The notes under the pieces were generated by a model. That model saw only the letters and a list, made by a program, of their open reading frames with translations. It made no database searches and was not told the origin of the DNA. A stretch of DNA of 64,000 nt, from positions 186,001 to 250,000 of the forward strand of contig NZ_JBFEFI010000006.1 of NCBI RefSeq assembly GCF_040717535.1. Direction: 5' to 3'. Every line of letters starts with the position of its first letter. The stretch's first letter is position 1. Position numbers and translations under genes: made by a program. This DNA comes from Thalassoglobus sp. JC818. Lineage in GTDB: Bacteria > Planctomycetota > Planctomycetia > Planctomycetales > Planctomycetaceae. Positions 11,068 to 20,043 of the stretch are shown here, piece by piece.

Positions 11068-11949
11068 ATGTCCGAGCCTGCTCTAAAAATCGTCATCGTG
11101 GCTCGCGACCAGTCTTCACATGTGCAAAAGGCACAACGAAGGCTCAGCAAGATCCTCGCCGAGAAAGACGGAATCGAACTCGTCGCCACACTGACGACCT
11201 CAGACGAGACGATTGGTGATCAGGACGTTGACGTCGCCCTGGTCGTCGGCGGAGACGGAGCGATTCTGCGCGCTTGCCGCTGGTTCGAGAATGAACAGAT
11301 TCCCATCCTCGGGGTCAATCTGGGCCGACTGGGATTCCTCGCAGAAATTGCAGAAGACGATGTCGAAGTGATCCTCGACGACCTCGTTGAGCGTCGATAC
11401 TCCGTCGTTTCACATCTGATGTTTGAGTGTATTCATCGTCAGGCAGACGGGAAGGAATCGTGTTATCACGGCCTCAACGAAGCAGCGATCTTAGCAGGGG
11501 CTTCGCTCTCGCTGATCGATATCGAACTTTCGATCAATGGAACGGAAGTCACAACTTTCAGCGGCGACGGTTTGATTGTCAGCACGCCCGTTGGTTCGAC
11601 TGCGCATAACTTGTCCGCCGGCGGTCCGATCCTTCGGCAGGATCTGAGAGCCTTTGTGGTCACGCCAATTTGTCCACACACTCTGACTGTGCGTCCGATT
11701 GTCGACCGGGCTGATGCGGAATACCGACTGACTGCTGATTTTGTGCCTGACGGAGTCATGCTCGTCGTTGATGGACAGATTCGGGTTCCATTCTCATCAG
11801 GTGATGAGGTCATTGTTCGTGAAGCGGAGATCTCTTTCCAGCTGCTCCGGGTCGAAGGCTACGACTTTTACGGCACGCTTCATCGCAAACTCGGATGGGA
11901 CGGACAACCCCGCTACCGAAGGTCCCGAATCCCTCGACAGGAACACTAG
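11068..11949 (+). CDS. nadK: NAD kinase
   Basis: Makes NADP+ by phosphorylating NAD+ with ATP or polyphosphate in the cytosol. The GGDG motif (VVGGDGAIL) is near residue 65-70, followed by the LGVNLGRLGFLAE segment, an NE pair (LNEAAI) and the glycine-rich STPVGSTAHNLSAGGP stretch typical of the family. The length of 293 aa from the ATG at 11068 is normal; an ATG at 11050 would add six residues. It is divergent from the neighbouring minus-strand gene and stands alone. Confidence 0.95.
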   Translation: MSEPALKIVIVARDQSSHVQKAQRRLSKILAEKDGIELVATLTTSDETIGDQDVDVALVVGGDGAILRACRWFENEQIPILGVNLGRLGFLAEIAEDDVEVILDDLVERRYSVVSHLMFECIHRQADGKESCYHGLNEAAILAGASLSLIDIELSINGTEVTTFSGDGLIVSTPVGSTAHNLSAGGPILRQDLRAFVVTPICPHTLTVRPIVDRADAEYRLTADFVPDGVMLVVDGQIRVPFSSGDEVIVREAEISFQLLRVEGYDFYGTLHRKLGWDGQPRYRRSRIPRQEH

Positions 11950-12300
11950 ATTCCTTTCTCGTCAAGATTCGATTTTGGCAAAAACTGCATTTCGTGAAAA
12001 ACGCATCAACTCATGCTGATTTCCCGATGTAAGGTCTTTGCAAGCCTGCAGTGAATTGCAAGAATGAACCCAGAGGTCATGGGAGAGATGGAAGCGTTTT
12101 TTCCGTCTCAAAATTTGGTCAGGAACTGGATCCCGAGTGTTATCCATCCTCCAGATTCGTCGTGTTCGAAAGACAGCATCAAGGAGTTGTTGACATTCAT
12201 TCACACGATCAATCCTTGACGGGGCGAGTTGGAACTGGATGCATTCTCAGAACTTTCTGACATAGCAGACTCATCAGAGTCACCGAGGAGTTACGGAGCG
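11950..12300 (+). other. Gap of about 350 bp between nadK and korA
   Basis: No gene is supported here. An in-frame TTG at 12229 would extend korA by 24 residues, but those residues are acidic and Ser-rich and do not look like a domain. The stretch probably holds the korA promoter and leader; no convincing -35/-10 pair is visible. Purine-rich GGAG lies just ahead of the ATG at 12301. Confidence 0.5.
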
Positions 12301-14217
12301 ATGTCATCCGAGAGTCGAGAGTCGAGTGAGCAAGAGACTGCGGAGAACGAAACACCAGTTGAAAGTCAGACTGCGACGAAGGAACTTCAAACTGTAGAAT
12401 CGGTCGTCATCCGATTCTGCGGTGACAGCGGCGACGGGATGCAACTTGCGGGGACGCAGTTTACCAACGTCTCAGCGGTCTTCGGGAATGACGTGAGTAC
12501 GCTTCCGGACTTCCCCGCCGAGATCCGAGCCCCTGCCGGCTCACTCTTCGGGGTTTCGGGCTTTCAACTCTGCTTTTCGAGTGGTGACATCTACACCCCC
12601 GGTGACGAAGTCGACACTCTCGTCGCAATGAATCCGGCGGCGTTGAAGACAAATCTTGCCGACCTTAAACGGGGCGGAACACTCATCGTCAACGAAGATG
12701 CGTTCGACAAGAGTAACCTCGGTAAAGCTCACTACGATTCCAACCCTCTCGATGACGAATCCGAACTCGCTTCGTACCGCGTCCACAAAGTCCCGATGAC
12801 TCGACTCACCCGCGATGCGGTCGACGGACTTGGATTGAGCGTTCGCGAAGCTGATCGCTGCAAAAACTTCTTTGCGCTGGGCTTGGTCTACTGGCTGTAC
12901 GAACGAGATTCCAAGCCAACGGAAGAATGGGTCAAATCCAAGTTTGGAAAGTATCCAAGCGTCCTCGAAGCCAACCTCCGAGCCCTCAAAGCAGGCTTCA
13001 ACTTCGGTTTCTCAACGGAACAGTTCACGGTTCATTACGAAGTTCCCGCTGCTCAGCTGGAGCCGGGACGATATCGCAAAGTGACCGGCAACGAAGCTGT
13101 GGCGATGGGACTGGTTACCGCCGCAAAGCTCGCAGAGACGGAACTCTTCTACGGCGGTTATCCGATTACTCCCGCCAGCGACATTCTCCATGAGCTTTCA
13201 AAGCTGAAACGATTTGGAGTCCGAACATTTCAAGCTGAAGATGAAATTGCCGCGATCACATCCGTAGTCGGAGCTGCCTTCGGAGGGGCTTTGGCTGTCA
13301 CAGCCAGTAGTGGTCCAGGGATCGCATTGAAAGGAGAAGGGATCGGGTTGGGAGTCATTATGGAACTCCCGATGGTCATCGTCGATGTGCAACGCGGAGG
13401 TCCCAGCACAGGGCTTCCGACGAAAACTGAACAGTCCGACTTGTTCCTGACTTACTTCGGTCGCAACGGGGATTGCCCCATGCCAGTGATCGCAGCCCGT
13501 TCTCCTGCCGACTGTTTCGCCATGGCTCAGGAGGCAGTTCGAATTGCGGTCGAATTTATGACTCCTGTCTTCCTGCTCACCGATGGGTATATCGCCAATG
13601 GAGCAGAGCCGTGGAAGATTCCAGAAGTCGATGGCATGTATCGCGTCAAAGTTCGACATCCAACGGAATCCAACGGCAACGGCCACGGTTTCCAACCCTA
13701 TATGCGTGATGAAAACCTCGTTCGTCCGTGGGCGATTCCCGGCACTCCCGGACTTGAACACCGATTGGGCGGGCTCGAAAAATCCGACGGTTCGGGAAAT
13801 GTCTCGTACGATCCTGACAATCACCAGCAGATGACCAAGATTCGCAGCCAGAAGTTGGACAAGATTGCCGAATCGATTCCCGATCAGGAAGTCGATGGCT
13901 CAGAGAGTGGTGATCTGCTGGTCATCAGCTGGGGAGGAACATACGGGGCCGTTAAGTCAGCTTGTGCTGCTTCCAGACGACAAGGGAAGTCGGTCGCCCA
14001 CTGCCATCTACAATACATTCATCCGTTTCCTCGAAACCTCGGCGAGGTGTTAAGTCGTTACAAGAAGGTCTTGATTCCCGAATTAAACTCGGGACAGCTA
14101 TGGATCATCATCCGCGCTCACTTCCTGGTTGATGCCGTCAGTATGAGCAAGGTGAAAGGCAAACCGTTCCTCATCGGAGAATTGTGCGACAAGATCGACG
14201 AAGTCCTCGAAAGTTAA
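12301..14217 (+). CDS. korA: 2-oxoacid:ferredoxin oxidoreductase, alpha subunit (gamma-alpha fusion)
   Basis: Large subunit (638 aa) of a 2-oxoacid:ferredoxin oxidoreductase, probably 2-oxoglutarate-specific, which oxidatively decarboxylates the oxoacid to acyl-CoA and reduces ferredoxin. The N-terminal gamma domain opens with [17 protein letters not shown], and the alpha/pyrimidine-binding domain begins near [16 protein letters not shown]. The C-terminal third carries the transketolase-like domain III. Gamma-alpha fusion is typical of two-subunit KorAB enzymes. korB follows 87 bp downstream. No ferredoxin (delta) subunit is in the window. A role in the TCA cycle is likely. Substrate choice between 2-oxoglutarate and other oxoacids cannot be proven here. 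Confidence 0.92.
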   Translation: MSSESRESSEQETAENETPVESQTATKELQTVESVVIRFCGDSGDGMQLAGTQFTNVSAVFGNDVSTLPDFPAEIRAPAGSLFGVSGFQLCFSSGDIYTPGDEVDTLVAMNPAALKTNLADLKRGGTLIVNEDAFDKSNLGKAHYDSNPLDDESELASYRVHKVPMTRLTRDAVDGLGLSVREADRCKNFFALGLVYWLYERDSKPTEEWVKSKFGKYPSVLEANLRALKAGFNFGFSTEQFTVHYEVPAAQLEPGRYRKVTGNEAVAMGLVTAAKLAETELFYGGYPITPASDILHELSKLKRFGVRTFQAEDEIAAITSVVGAAFGGALAVTASSGPGIALKGEGIGLGVIMELPMVIVDVQRGGPSTGLPTKTEQSDLFLTYFGRNGDCPMPVIAARSPADCFAMAQEAVRIAVEFMTPVFLLTDGYIANGAEPWKIPEVDGMYRVKVRHPTESNGNGHGFQPYMRDENLVRPWAIPGTPGLEHRLGGLEKSDGSGNVSYDPDNHQQMTKIRSQKLDKIAESIPDQEVDGSESGDLLVISWGGTYGAVKSACAASRRQGKSVAHCHLQYIHPFPRNLGEVLSRYKKVLIPELNSGQLWIIIRAHFLVDAVSMSKVKGKPFLIGELCDKIDEVLES

Positions 14218-14304
14218 CCCTGAACATTCCAACTCGCTGAAAGCCCTGATTATTGAGTTCGAAGCTTTCAATTCACTTTTACTTTTGATTTATCGGAACA
14301 CCCA

Positions 14305-15336
14305 ATGTCGGCTGATACAAGTCTTCCTGTACTGACTCAAAAAGACTTCGCCAGCGATCAGGAAATTCGCTGGTGTCCGCGCTGCGGGGATTACTCGATT
14401 CTCGCTCAGATGAAGAAGGTTTTACCGACTCTCGGAATTCCGCGAGAGAACATTGTTTTCGTTTCCGGAATCGGTTGCTCCAGCCGCTTTCCGTATTACA
14501 TGTCTACCTACGGCATGCACAGCATCCACGGCCGAGCTCCAGCCATCGCGACCGGCCTGAAAGTCGCCCGGCCTGAACTGACGGTGTTTGTGATCACGGG
14601 CGACGGAGATGCTCTGTCGATCGGCGGCAATCATCTGATGCATGCGCTGCGAAGAAACGTCGATCTGAAAATCATCATGTTCAACAATCAGATCTACGGA
14701 CTGACGAAAGGACAGTATTCCCCAACCAGTCCCCTTGGCAAGAAAACCAAGAGTACTCCGTTCGGATCGGTGGATCGACCACTGAACCCACTTTCCATCG
14801 CGATTGGTGCTGGGGCAACGTTTGTTGCTCGAAGTGCTGACGTTGACATTAAACATCTGACGTCTGTGTTGGAGCGGGCAGCCGCCCACAAGGGATCTGC
14901 CTTTGTCGAAGTTTATCAGGACTGCAATGTCTTCAACTCAGGTGCGTTTGAGTTCGCGACCAAGAAGGACCAGAAAGAAGAAAACTGCATTTACCTCGAA
15001 CACGGTAAGCCACTCATCTACGGGAAAGCTCGTGACAAAGGCGTTCGAATCGACGGAGCAGGCAATCCGGATATCGTCAATCTGAGCGACGTCAAAGAAG
15101 ACGACTTGCTCTTCCATGATGAAACGACGGACGACCCAACTCACGCCTTTCGACTCGCCCAAATGAGATGGCCTGACTCACCGGAACCGATGGGTGTCTT
15201 TCGAGCCATCGAGCGGCCAACGTACGATGGAGAAGTGGACCGTCAGTTCAAGGATTGCATCGCGTCTCAAGGTTCCGGCGATCTCGATAAGCTCTTCAAC
15301 TCAGGCGACACCTGGGAAGTGAAAGCGAAATCATAG
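14305..15336 (+). CDS. korB: 2-oxoacid:ferredoxin oxidoreductase, beta subunit
   Basis: Thiamine-diphosphate subunit of 343 aa, partner of korA. The TPP-binding core is clear: ITGDGDALSIGGNHLMHALR leads into NVDLKIIMFNNQIYGLTKGQ. Cysteines that should ligate the [4Fe-4S] cluster are visible at WCPRCGDYS (near residues 24-31), GIGCSSRFP (near 57) and QDCNVFN (near 205). Follows korA on the same strand, so the two are probably one transcript. Confidence 0.95.
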   Translation: MSADTSLPVLTQKDFASDQEIRWCPRCGDYSILAQMKKVLPTLGIPRENIVFVSGIGCSSRFPYYMSTYGMHSIHGRAPAIATGLKVARPELTVFVITGDGDALSIGGNHLMHALRRNVDLKIIMFNNQIYGLTKGQYSPTSPLGKKTKSTPFGSVDRPLNPLSIAIGAGATFVARSADVDIKHLTSVLERAAAHKGSAFVEVYQDCNVFNSGAFEFATKKDQKEENCIYLEHGKPLIYGKARDKGVRIDGAGNPDIVNLSDVKEDDLLFHDETTDDPTHAFRLAQMRWPDSPEPMGVFRAIERPTYDGEVDRQFKDCIASQGSGDLDKLFNSGDTWEVKAKS

Positions 15337-15451
15337 AATCTCTACTCTCAGAGAGATGAACTCCACATCGGAAGTTTCTATCTTGCCGAAGCATCAAGTG
15401 TTCTGGAAGAGCACGTTGTTTGTCTTCGACACGCTATGAAATCCGTTAGAT

Positions 15452-15456
15452 GTAGG
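15452..15456 (+). promoter_or_regulatory. Ribosome binding site that fixes the TTG start of the MFS gene
   Basis: AGGAG, seven bases upstream of the TTG at 15464. It is one of the few strong Shine-Dalgarno sequences in the window and supports the non-ATG start. Confidence 0.7.
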
Positions 15457-15463
15457 AGTTACA

Positions 15464-16813
15464 TTGCCCGACGGGACAAGGAAGTTCAGCACCGAAACGG
15501 TGACTCGACTGGTCATGTGGAGTCAGGCTCTATTCACTGCCGGAAACTCTCTGACGACCGGTGGGTTCCTGAACTATTTCATTTACGAGTTCGAGCAGTC
15601 GGCTCTCTATCTGGCTGCGATACAAGTTGCTCCAGAATGTGCGGAGTCGCTGGGAGTCTTCACCCGTCGAATTCTCAATTGGTTCCGCGGACGAAAACGC
15701 TTGTGGATCTGTGGACTGGTTGTCGCACGACTGACGGCACTAGTGATTCCGGCAGTCTTTCTGTTTCTTCCCGATCGCTTCAACACTCTGTCTTTGCCAA
15801 TCACTCTGTGTGCAATCATCGTTTGGTATCTGGCACAGGGAATCGCATATTGTTCCTACATTTCCTGGCTGAGTGATCTGGTCCCCGAGCAGAATTGGGG
15901 AACGTTTTTTTCTCGACGACGAATCGCTGGCCTGATCGTTTCGATGATTGTCCCAATCAGCTTCGGCTTGTTGAGGAGTCGACTCATCTCGAAATGGTCC
16001 GGCGACTGGGAACTTTGGAGCTACCTCATCATCTTCGGAATGGGGGCTGCTCTTGCACTGAGTTCCATTCTTCCAATGCTTTCGCTGCCTGAGTCCCACA
16101 CTAAGCTTGAGCCCAAAGTAACTCCCAGAAACTCACGCACGCGGTGGAAAGACCTCAGCCTCTCATTTCGCTGGCTGTTGTGTTCGAGATGGTGGCTCGC
16201 TTTCTTCCAAGGTCTCACTCAGGTCGCTCTATTCAAGTTCAGCGTGGGAGTCTTACACGTCTCACTGGAAACTTACTACGTGCTGACTGCAGTGACGCTG
16301 CTGCTGCAAATCATTTCCGCTCGCTGGGCGGGGACGATGTGTGATCGAGACCATGATAGAAAAGTGACCATTTTCGGACTGCTGATTGTCAGTTGCGCGA
16401 TGCCCTTCTGGATCGCAGCCACACCAGAGTTTTGGTGGTTGATCGTGGGGTCGAATCTTGCCTGGGGAGCGTTCGGAATGGTCAACGTCGGGCTTCAAAA
16501 CCTCACGCTTAAGCTCGCACCAGTCAGCGACAACACACTTCACATCAGCCTCTCCCGTCAGTGGAGCGGGCTCATCGCTGGTCTCGCTGGACTCCTGGGC
16601 GGGTACTACCTCGACTGGGGTCTAAGCCAAAGTGACATTTCGCCGGGATGGGTCTACTTGACGATCTTTGGCGTTTCCTGGTTAGGGCGAGTCAGTGCAC
16701 CTCTGCTGATGCTGCCCGTCGTCCAACCGAGAACTCGCGTGTCTGTAAACGACGACTCACTCGGCGTTGACGACGGTGACAGAATCTCCGAGCCGGATCG
16801 TACCCCCGTTTAA
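15464..16813 (+). CDS. MFS-type transporter
   Basis: Hydrophobic protein of 449 aa with about twelve predicted transmembrane segments in two halves separated by a polar loop around residues 210-225, the typical major-facilitator layout. It has been called from its hydropathy and length; no substrate-specific motif is recognised. The start is a TTG at 15464 with a good purine-rich site (AGGAG) seven bases ahead, which decides the start. The 3' end overlaps the convergent MOSC gene by 57 bp. It could be an efflux or sugar-type carrier. Confidence 0.75.
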   Translation: MPDGTRKFSTETVTRLVMWSQALFTAGNSLTTGGFLNYFIYEFEQSALYLAAIQVAPECAESLGVFTRRILNWFRGRKRLWICGLVVARLTALVIPAVFLFLPDRFNTLSLPITLCAIIVWYLAQGIAYCSYISWLSDLVPEQNWGTFFSRRRIAGLIVSMIVPISFGLLRSRLISKWSGDWELWSYLIIFGMGAALALSSILPMLSLPESHTKLEPKVTPRNSRTRWKDLSLSFRWLLCSRWWLAFFQGLTQVALFKFSVGVLHVSLETYYVLTAVTLLLQIISARWAGTMCDRDHDRKVTIFGLLIVSCAMPFWIAATPEFWWLIVGSNLAWGAFGMVNVGLQNLTLKLAPVSDNTLHISLSRQWSGLIAGLAGLLGGYYLDWGLSQSDISPGWVYLTIFGVSWLGRVSAPLLMLPVVQPRTRVSVNDDSLGVDDGDRISEPDRTPV

Positions 16814-17254
16814 GACTTTCGCGGTAATCCCTCCATGTCCGCGCATCGCCTGAAATCCTCCCTCCCCCAGATTCTCTTCCATCCGGCGACACGGATCACA
16901 CGGACCGGTTCCTTCCAGAACGACTTCGCCGATGGCGAACGTCGACTTCTTCAGTGAGAAGAGATTGATTCCGGAGACGACGAGATTCCGTCGAAGCAAA
17001 TCCGGAGAGACATCATCTCGACCGCACATCTTTGCAACAGCCGGCAAGTGCTCCGCTTGAATGAGAGTCACTTGCCGACGTCCTCCCGGTCGATTCTTGC
17101 AGTGATGGTCGCCATCAATTCCGGACCCGACCTTCACGGTCGCGGATTCCAACTGCTCGATCGGCTGTTTCTTCCCCGGCGAAACACCGATCCAATCCAG
17201 TCGTCCCACTTGAGGAACTGTGTTGAGCAAATCGCCAAACTCGATCGATGCCAT
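16757..17254 (-). CDS. MOSC domain protein
   Basis: Protein of 165 aa matching the MOSC domain, which is related to molybdenum-cofactor sulfurases and handles sulfur or moco-linked reactions. Visible are the LLRRNLVVSGINL stretch near the middle and a Cys-containing segment (GTGPCDPCRRMEE) that in the family holds the conserved cysteine. Its length is that of a stand-alone MOSC protein. Its 3' end overlaps the convergent MFS gene by 57 bp. Downstream of murD on the same strand with a 48-bp gap, so possibly cotranscribed. Substrate unknown. Confidence 0.85.
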   Translation of the reverse strand: MASIEFGDLLNTVPQVGRLDWIGVSPGKKQPIEQLESATVKVGSGIDGDHHCKNRPGGRRQVTLIQAEHLPAVAKMCGRDDVSPDLLRRNLVVSGINLFSLKKSTFAIGEVVLEGTGPCDPCRRMEENLGEGGFQAMRGHGGITAKVLNGGTIRLGDSVTVVNAE

Positions 17255-17302
17255 GGGCCAATCTCTCTCACACAGGGTCGTTCAAGAACTCCATTGAGTT
17301 CG

Positions 17303-18703
17303 TTATCGAGTGACACGTTCTCGCACAATTCGACAGAACTCGTCACCTCGATGTTCAAAGTTATAGAATTCCGAGTGGCTCGCACACCCAGGCGACAACA
17401 GAACGAAATCGCCGGGCCGAGCACGTTCAACGGCCCACTCAACTGCTTGGTCGAGATTCGCAGAAATTTCGACCGGCAGATCGGGAGTCAACTCGCGAAA
17501 GTAATCCGCCAGTGTCGCACCAACATCACCGATGCAGGCGACTCCTCGAACCCGCCGCGAAACAGCTTCGCACATTGGCCGGAGATCGACCTGTTTATCT
17601 TTCCCGCCGAGAATCAAATAGATCGAATCGGGCAAGCTCTCGACAGCCGCAATCGTTGCTTCAGGTGTTGTCGCTTTCGAGTCATTCACAAATGTGATCG
17701 GCCCTGTTTCCGGAAGTACTTCTAAGCGATGAGCGAGCGGTTCGAACTTGTGAATTCCGTCGATGAGTTGTTGCGTTGAGAGTTCAAGACAAACGCCCGT
17801 CACCGCCAGCGCGGCTGCGAGATTCTCCTGCAGATGGCGATACTGAAACGGATCAGGAAGCTGGCTGAACGGAATCATCCTTTGACCTGAATCCGCCTGA
17901 AGAAGGACGCCATCGGGAGTCACGCGTGCTCCATACTCACCATCTTGAAGCGAGCGACCGAAGCCGATTCGCCGTCCACCGCCGGGCCAGTTCCGAAGAG
18001 CTTCATCATCTCGATTGAGAATCGTCACCTGATCGCAAGACTGCCAGCGCGAGGCATTTTCTTTACAGCGACGATAGTCATCGATCGAAGGATGCCAGTC
18101 GAGGTGATTTGGTCGGAAGTTTGTGACCAAAGCGATTTCCGGAGCTGGCTTGATCGCTGCGAGTTGGCTGAGTTGGAAGCTGCTCAGTTCCAACACGACC
18201 CAGTCTTCTTCTCGAATGTTTTCGACGATTGGGAGCAAGCTCACACCGATGTTGCCCCCCAGGAAAACTCTCTTGCCAGCTGCATTGAGGATCGCATGAA
18301 TGAGTGTCGACGTGGTCGACTTGCCAACAGTTCCTGTCACGACGATTTTCGATCCGCGGCAGTTTCTCCAGAAGATCTCGATCTCGCTGGTGAGTGGAAT
18401 ACCGTGTTCGATGGCTGCAAGCGTGTATCGATTCCGAGTCGGATTCAGTGCTGGACTGACGACGACCAAGTCGGCACTCAGAAAGTCTTCCATCTGATGC
18501 TGACCAAGAACAAGCGATTCAAGACGTGAAACATCTATCTGGCTGAGTGACCGCTCTAAGCCAGAAGCAGGCTGCAAGTCTGTTAGAGTGACGCGCGCAC
18601 CGGAGTCGAGAAGAAAATTGACGACCGCAATCCCACCGCCGAAACGCCCAAGCCCCATGACCGTGACACGTTGTCCCGCGAACGAAGAATCTCCACGGTC
18701 CAT
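17303..18703 (-). CDS. murD: UDP-N-acetylmuramoyl-L-alanine:D-glutamate ligase
   Basis: Cytosolic peptidoglycan precursor enzyme that adds D-glutamate to UDP-MurNAc-L-alanine using ATP. The N-terminal Rossmann segment (GLGRFGGGIA), the P-loop TGTVGKSTTS, the NFRPNHLDWHPS segment and NDSKATTPEAT are all typical. The start at 18703 gives 466 aa, the normal size; an upstream start at 18745 would add an unrelated-looking 14 residues. It lies apart from any mur operon. Its presence fits planctomycetes making peptidoglycan. Confidence 0.93.
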   Translation of the reverse strand: MDRGDSSFAGQRVTVMGLGRFGGGIAVVNFLLDSGARVTLTDLQPASGLERSLSQIDVSRLESLVLGQHQMEDFLSADLVVVSPALNPTRNRYTLAAIEHGIPLTSEIEIFWRNCRGSKIVVTGTVGKSTTSTLIHAILNAAGKRVFLGGNIGVSLLPIVENIREEDWVVLELSSFQLSQLAAIKPAPEIALVTNFRPNHLDWHPSIDDYRRCKENASRWQSCDQVTILNRDDEALRNWPGGGRRIGFGRSLQDGEYGARVTPDGVLLQADSGQRMIPFSQLPDPFQYRHLQENLAAALAVTGVCLELSTQQLIDGIHKFEPLAHRLEVLPETGPITFVNDSKATTPEATIAAVESLPDSIYLILGGKDKQVDLRPMCEAVSRRVRGVACIGDVGATLADYFRELTPDLPVEISANLDQAVEWAVERARPGDFVLLSPGCASHSEFYNFEHRGDEFCRIVRERVTR

Positions 18704-18789
18704 AGTCAACCCGTCAGTTGTTGGAGCAAGACGACGCAATCGCACCCTTTCGTCGATTCAAAGACGAAGCGTGTGACGAATAAGATGCT

Positions 18790-19839
18790 CTAGTCGAGTG
18801 GCAGTTCGACAGGCTGATTCGACTCTGCACTCATCGAGACAGCTTCGACGAACTCCATGTACTTAACGCCAGTCTCAAAGTCGGTGAGATCGACCTTCCG
18901 TTTTCCTCGAATTGCTGCCACGAAATCTTCTTCGACCTGCCACCGTCCCAGTTCTTCTTCTGGAATTTCGAGCCGTTGCAGTTCTTCATCACCAGCCCGT
19001 CCGTGCCAGACGACTTCCTCTCCGTTCACGAACTCAATTTTCATCGTGCCACGGCTTCCATAGAGATGAATTTGAAGCCCCGGACCAAAGAGAATGACAC
19101 CACTCAAGTGATACATGCACCGGGCGCCCCCCTTGAGTTCAGCCAGAATCTGGGCACTGTCAGGAACGGTCGCGGTGACAAACTCTCCAGAATCGGTTGA
19201 CGGTCGCGTTGGCTCAAAGAGTTCAGTTTGGGCAAAGACCTGAACTGGCTCGGGAACCCACCGCATGAGTGTTTCGTGGAGAATCCCCAGCGCCAGAAAG
19301 TTCTTCCCGCTCAAATTTGAATCCTGACGAGGACTCAGCGGCTTGCTGTAATCCCAGAACTGATCGTTCGCTCCGAGGACAACGACTTCTCGCAGATCAC
19401 CAAGGAAGTGGCTCTTGACCATCGAACTGACGGACGGACCGCATACGAGACCGAACGGGCTGGGAACAACCTGAGCCACCAGTTCCGAATGAGTCTTGGC
19501 TGCCTCAAGCATTTGACGAGCTTCGGCAAGGTCTCGAGCCATGCGAGCTTCGGTCAAAACATGCTTACCCGCTTTCAGAGCTGCACATGTCAGAGCACAA
19601 TGTTGATCGGGCCAGGTCCCGATCAAGACAGCATCGATGTCAGGCGATTCGATCAACTCTTGAGGTGACGCAAAACACTTCTCAATTCCGAACTTCTCGG
19701 CGACTGCCTGAGACGACTCCATCGAACGGTTGACGACGCCTGCAATGACGACGCCGTCGATGTTTTTCAGCCCCGGAATATGACGTTCCTGCGTGTTTTT
19801 TCCGGCACCAATCAGTCCGATACGAATCGTCTCCGCCAT
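18790..19839 (-). CDS. Gfo/Idh/MocA family oxidoreductase
   Basis: NAD(P)-dependent oxidoreductase of 349 aa. The N-terminal Rossmann fold opens with IGLIGAGKNTQERHIPGL, and the second conserved segment (KAGKHVLTEARMARDL) resembles the EKP region of the family, with the central EKP replaced by EAR. The C-terminal half is the expected beta-sheet domain. No signal peptide is visible, so it should be cytosolic, unlike the Tat-type paralogue at 51854. Substrate is unknown; sugar or inositol derivatives are usual for the family. Divergent from the UvrC-like gene, with a hairpin-bearing spacer between. Confidence 0.9.
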   Translation of the reverse strand: MAETIRIGLIGAGKNTQERHIPGLKNIDGVVIAGVVNRSMESSQAVAEKFGIEKCFASPQELIESPDIDAVLIGTWPDQHCALTCAALKAGKHVLTEARMARDLAEARQMLEAAKTHSELVAQVVPSPFGLVCGPSVSSMVKSHFLGDLREVVVLGANDQFWDYSKPLSPRQDSNLSGKNFLALGILHETLMRWVPEPVQVFAQTELFEPTRPSTDSGEFVTATVPDSAQILAELKGGARCMYHLSGVILFGPGLQIHLYGSRGTMKIEFVNGEEVVWHGRAGDEELQRLEIPEEELGRWQVEEDFVAAIRGKRKVDLTDFETGVKYMEFVEAVSMSAESNQPVELPLD

Positions 19840-19892
19840 TGTTTCCCAAACCTCAATCTGTAAGTGTGTTTCAAGCGACGCATCCTATCGAC

Positions 19893-19927
19893 TTCTGCAT
19901 TCGACAGGGAGTCCCCTGAGTGCAGAA
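19893..19927. other. Stem-loop between the Gfo/Idh and UvrC-like genes
   Basis: The outer arms TTCTGCA (19893-19899) and TGCAGAA (19921-19927) pair perfectly. Inside them CAGGG (19905-19909) pairs with CCCTG (19914-19918) over a 4-base loop. It lies in the divergent spacer, so it could be a leader hairpin of the minus-strand gene or an operator. Confidence 0.5.
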
Positions 19928-19962
19928 ATTCTGCGGTGCGGCAAGGCTGTTCTAATTCCATC

Positions 19963-19992
19963 TTCACTCACTGACGTTTCGCAAGATATGAT
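19963..19992 (+). promoter_or_regulatory. Possible promoter for the UvrC-like gene
   Basis: TTCACT at 19963-19968 and TATGAT at 19987-19992 are separated by 18 bp, a fair sigma-70 match (four and five of six). It is about 50 bp upstream of the start at 20044. Confidence 0.4.
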
Positions 19993-20043
19993 CTTTCGCA
20001 CTGCCTGAGTCAGGAAGGACAGCATGAATCACAAGGACGGACA

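Noticed and set aside
13198-13824. 208-codon minus-strand frame inside korA
   Set aside because: Antisense to a conserved enzyme and without domain features.
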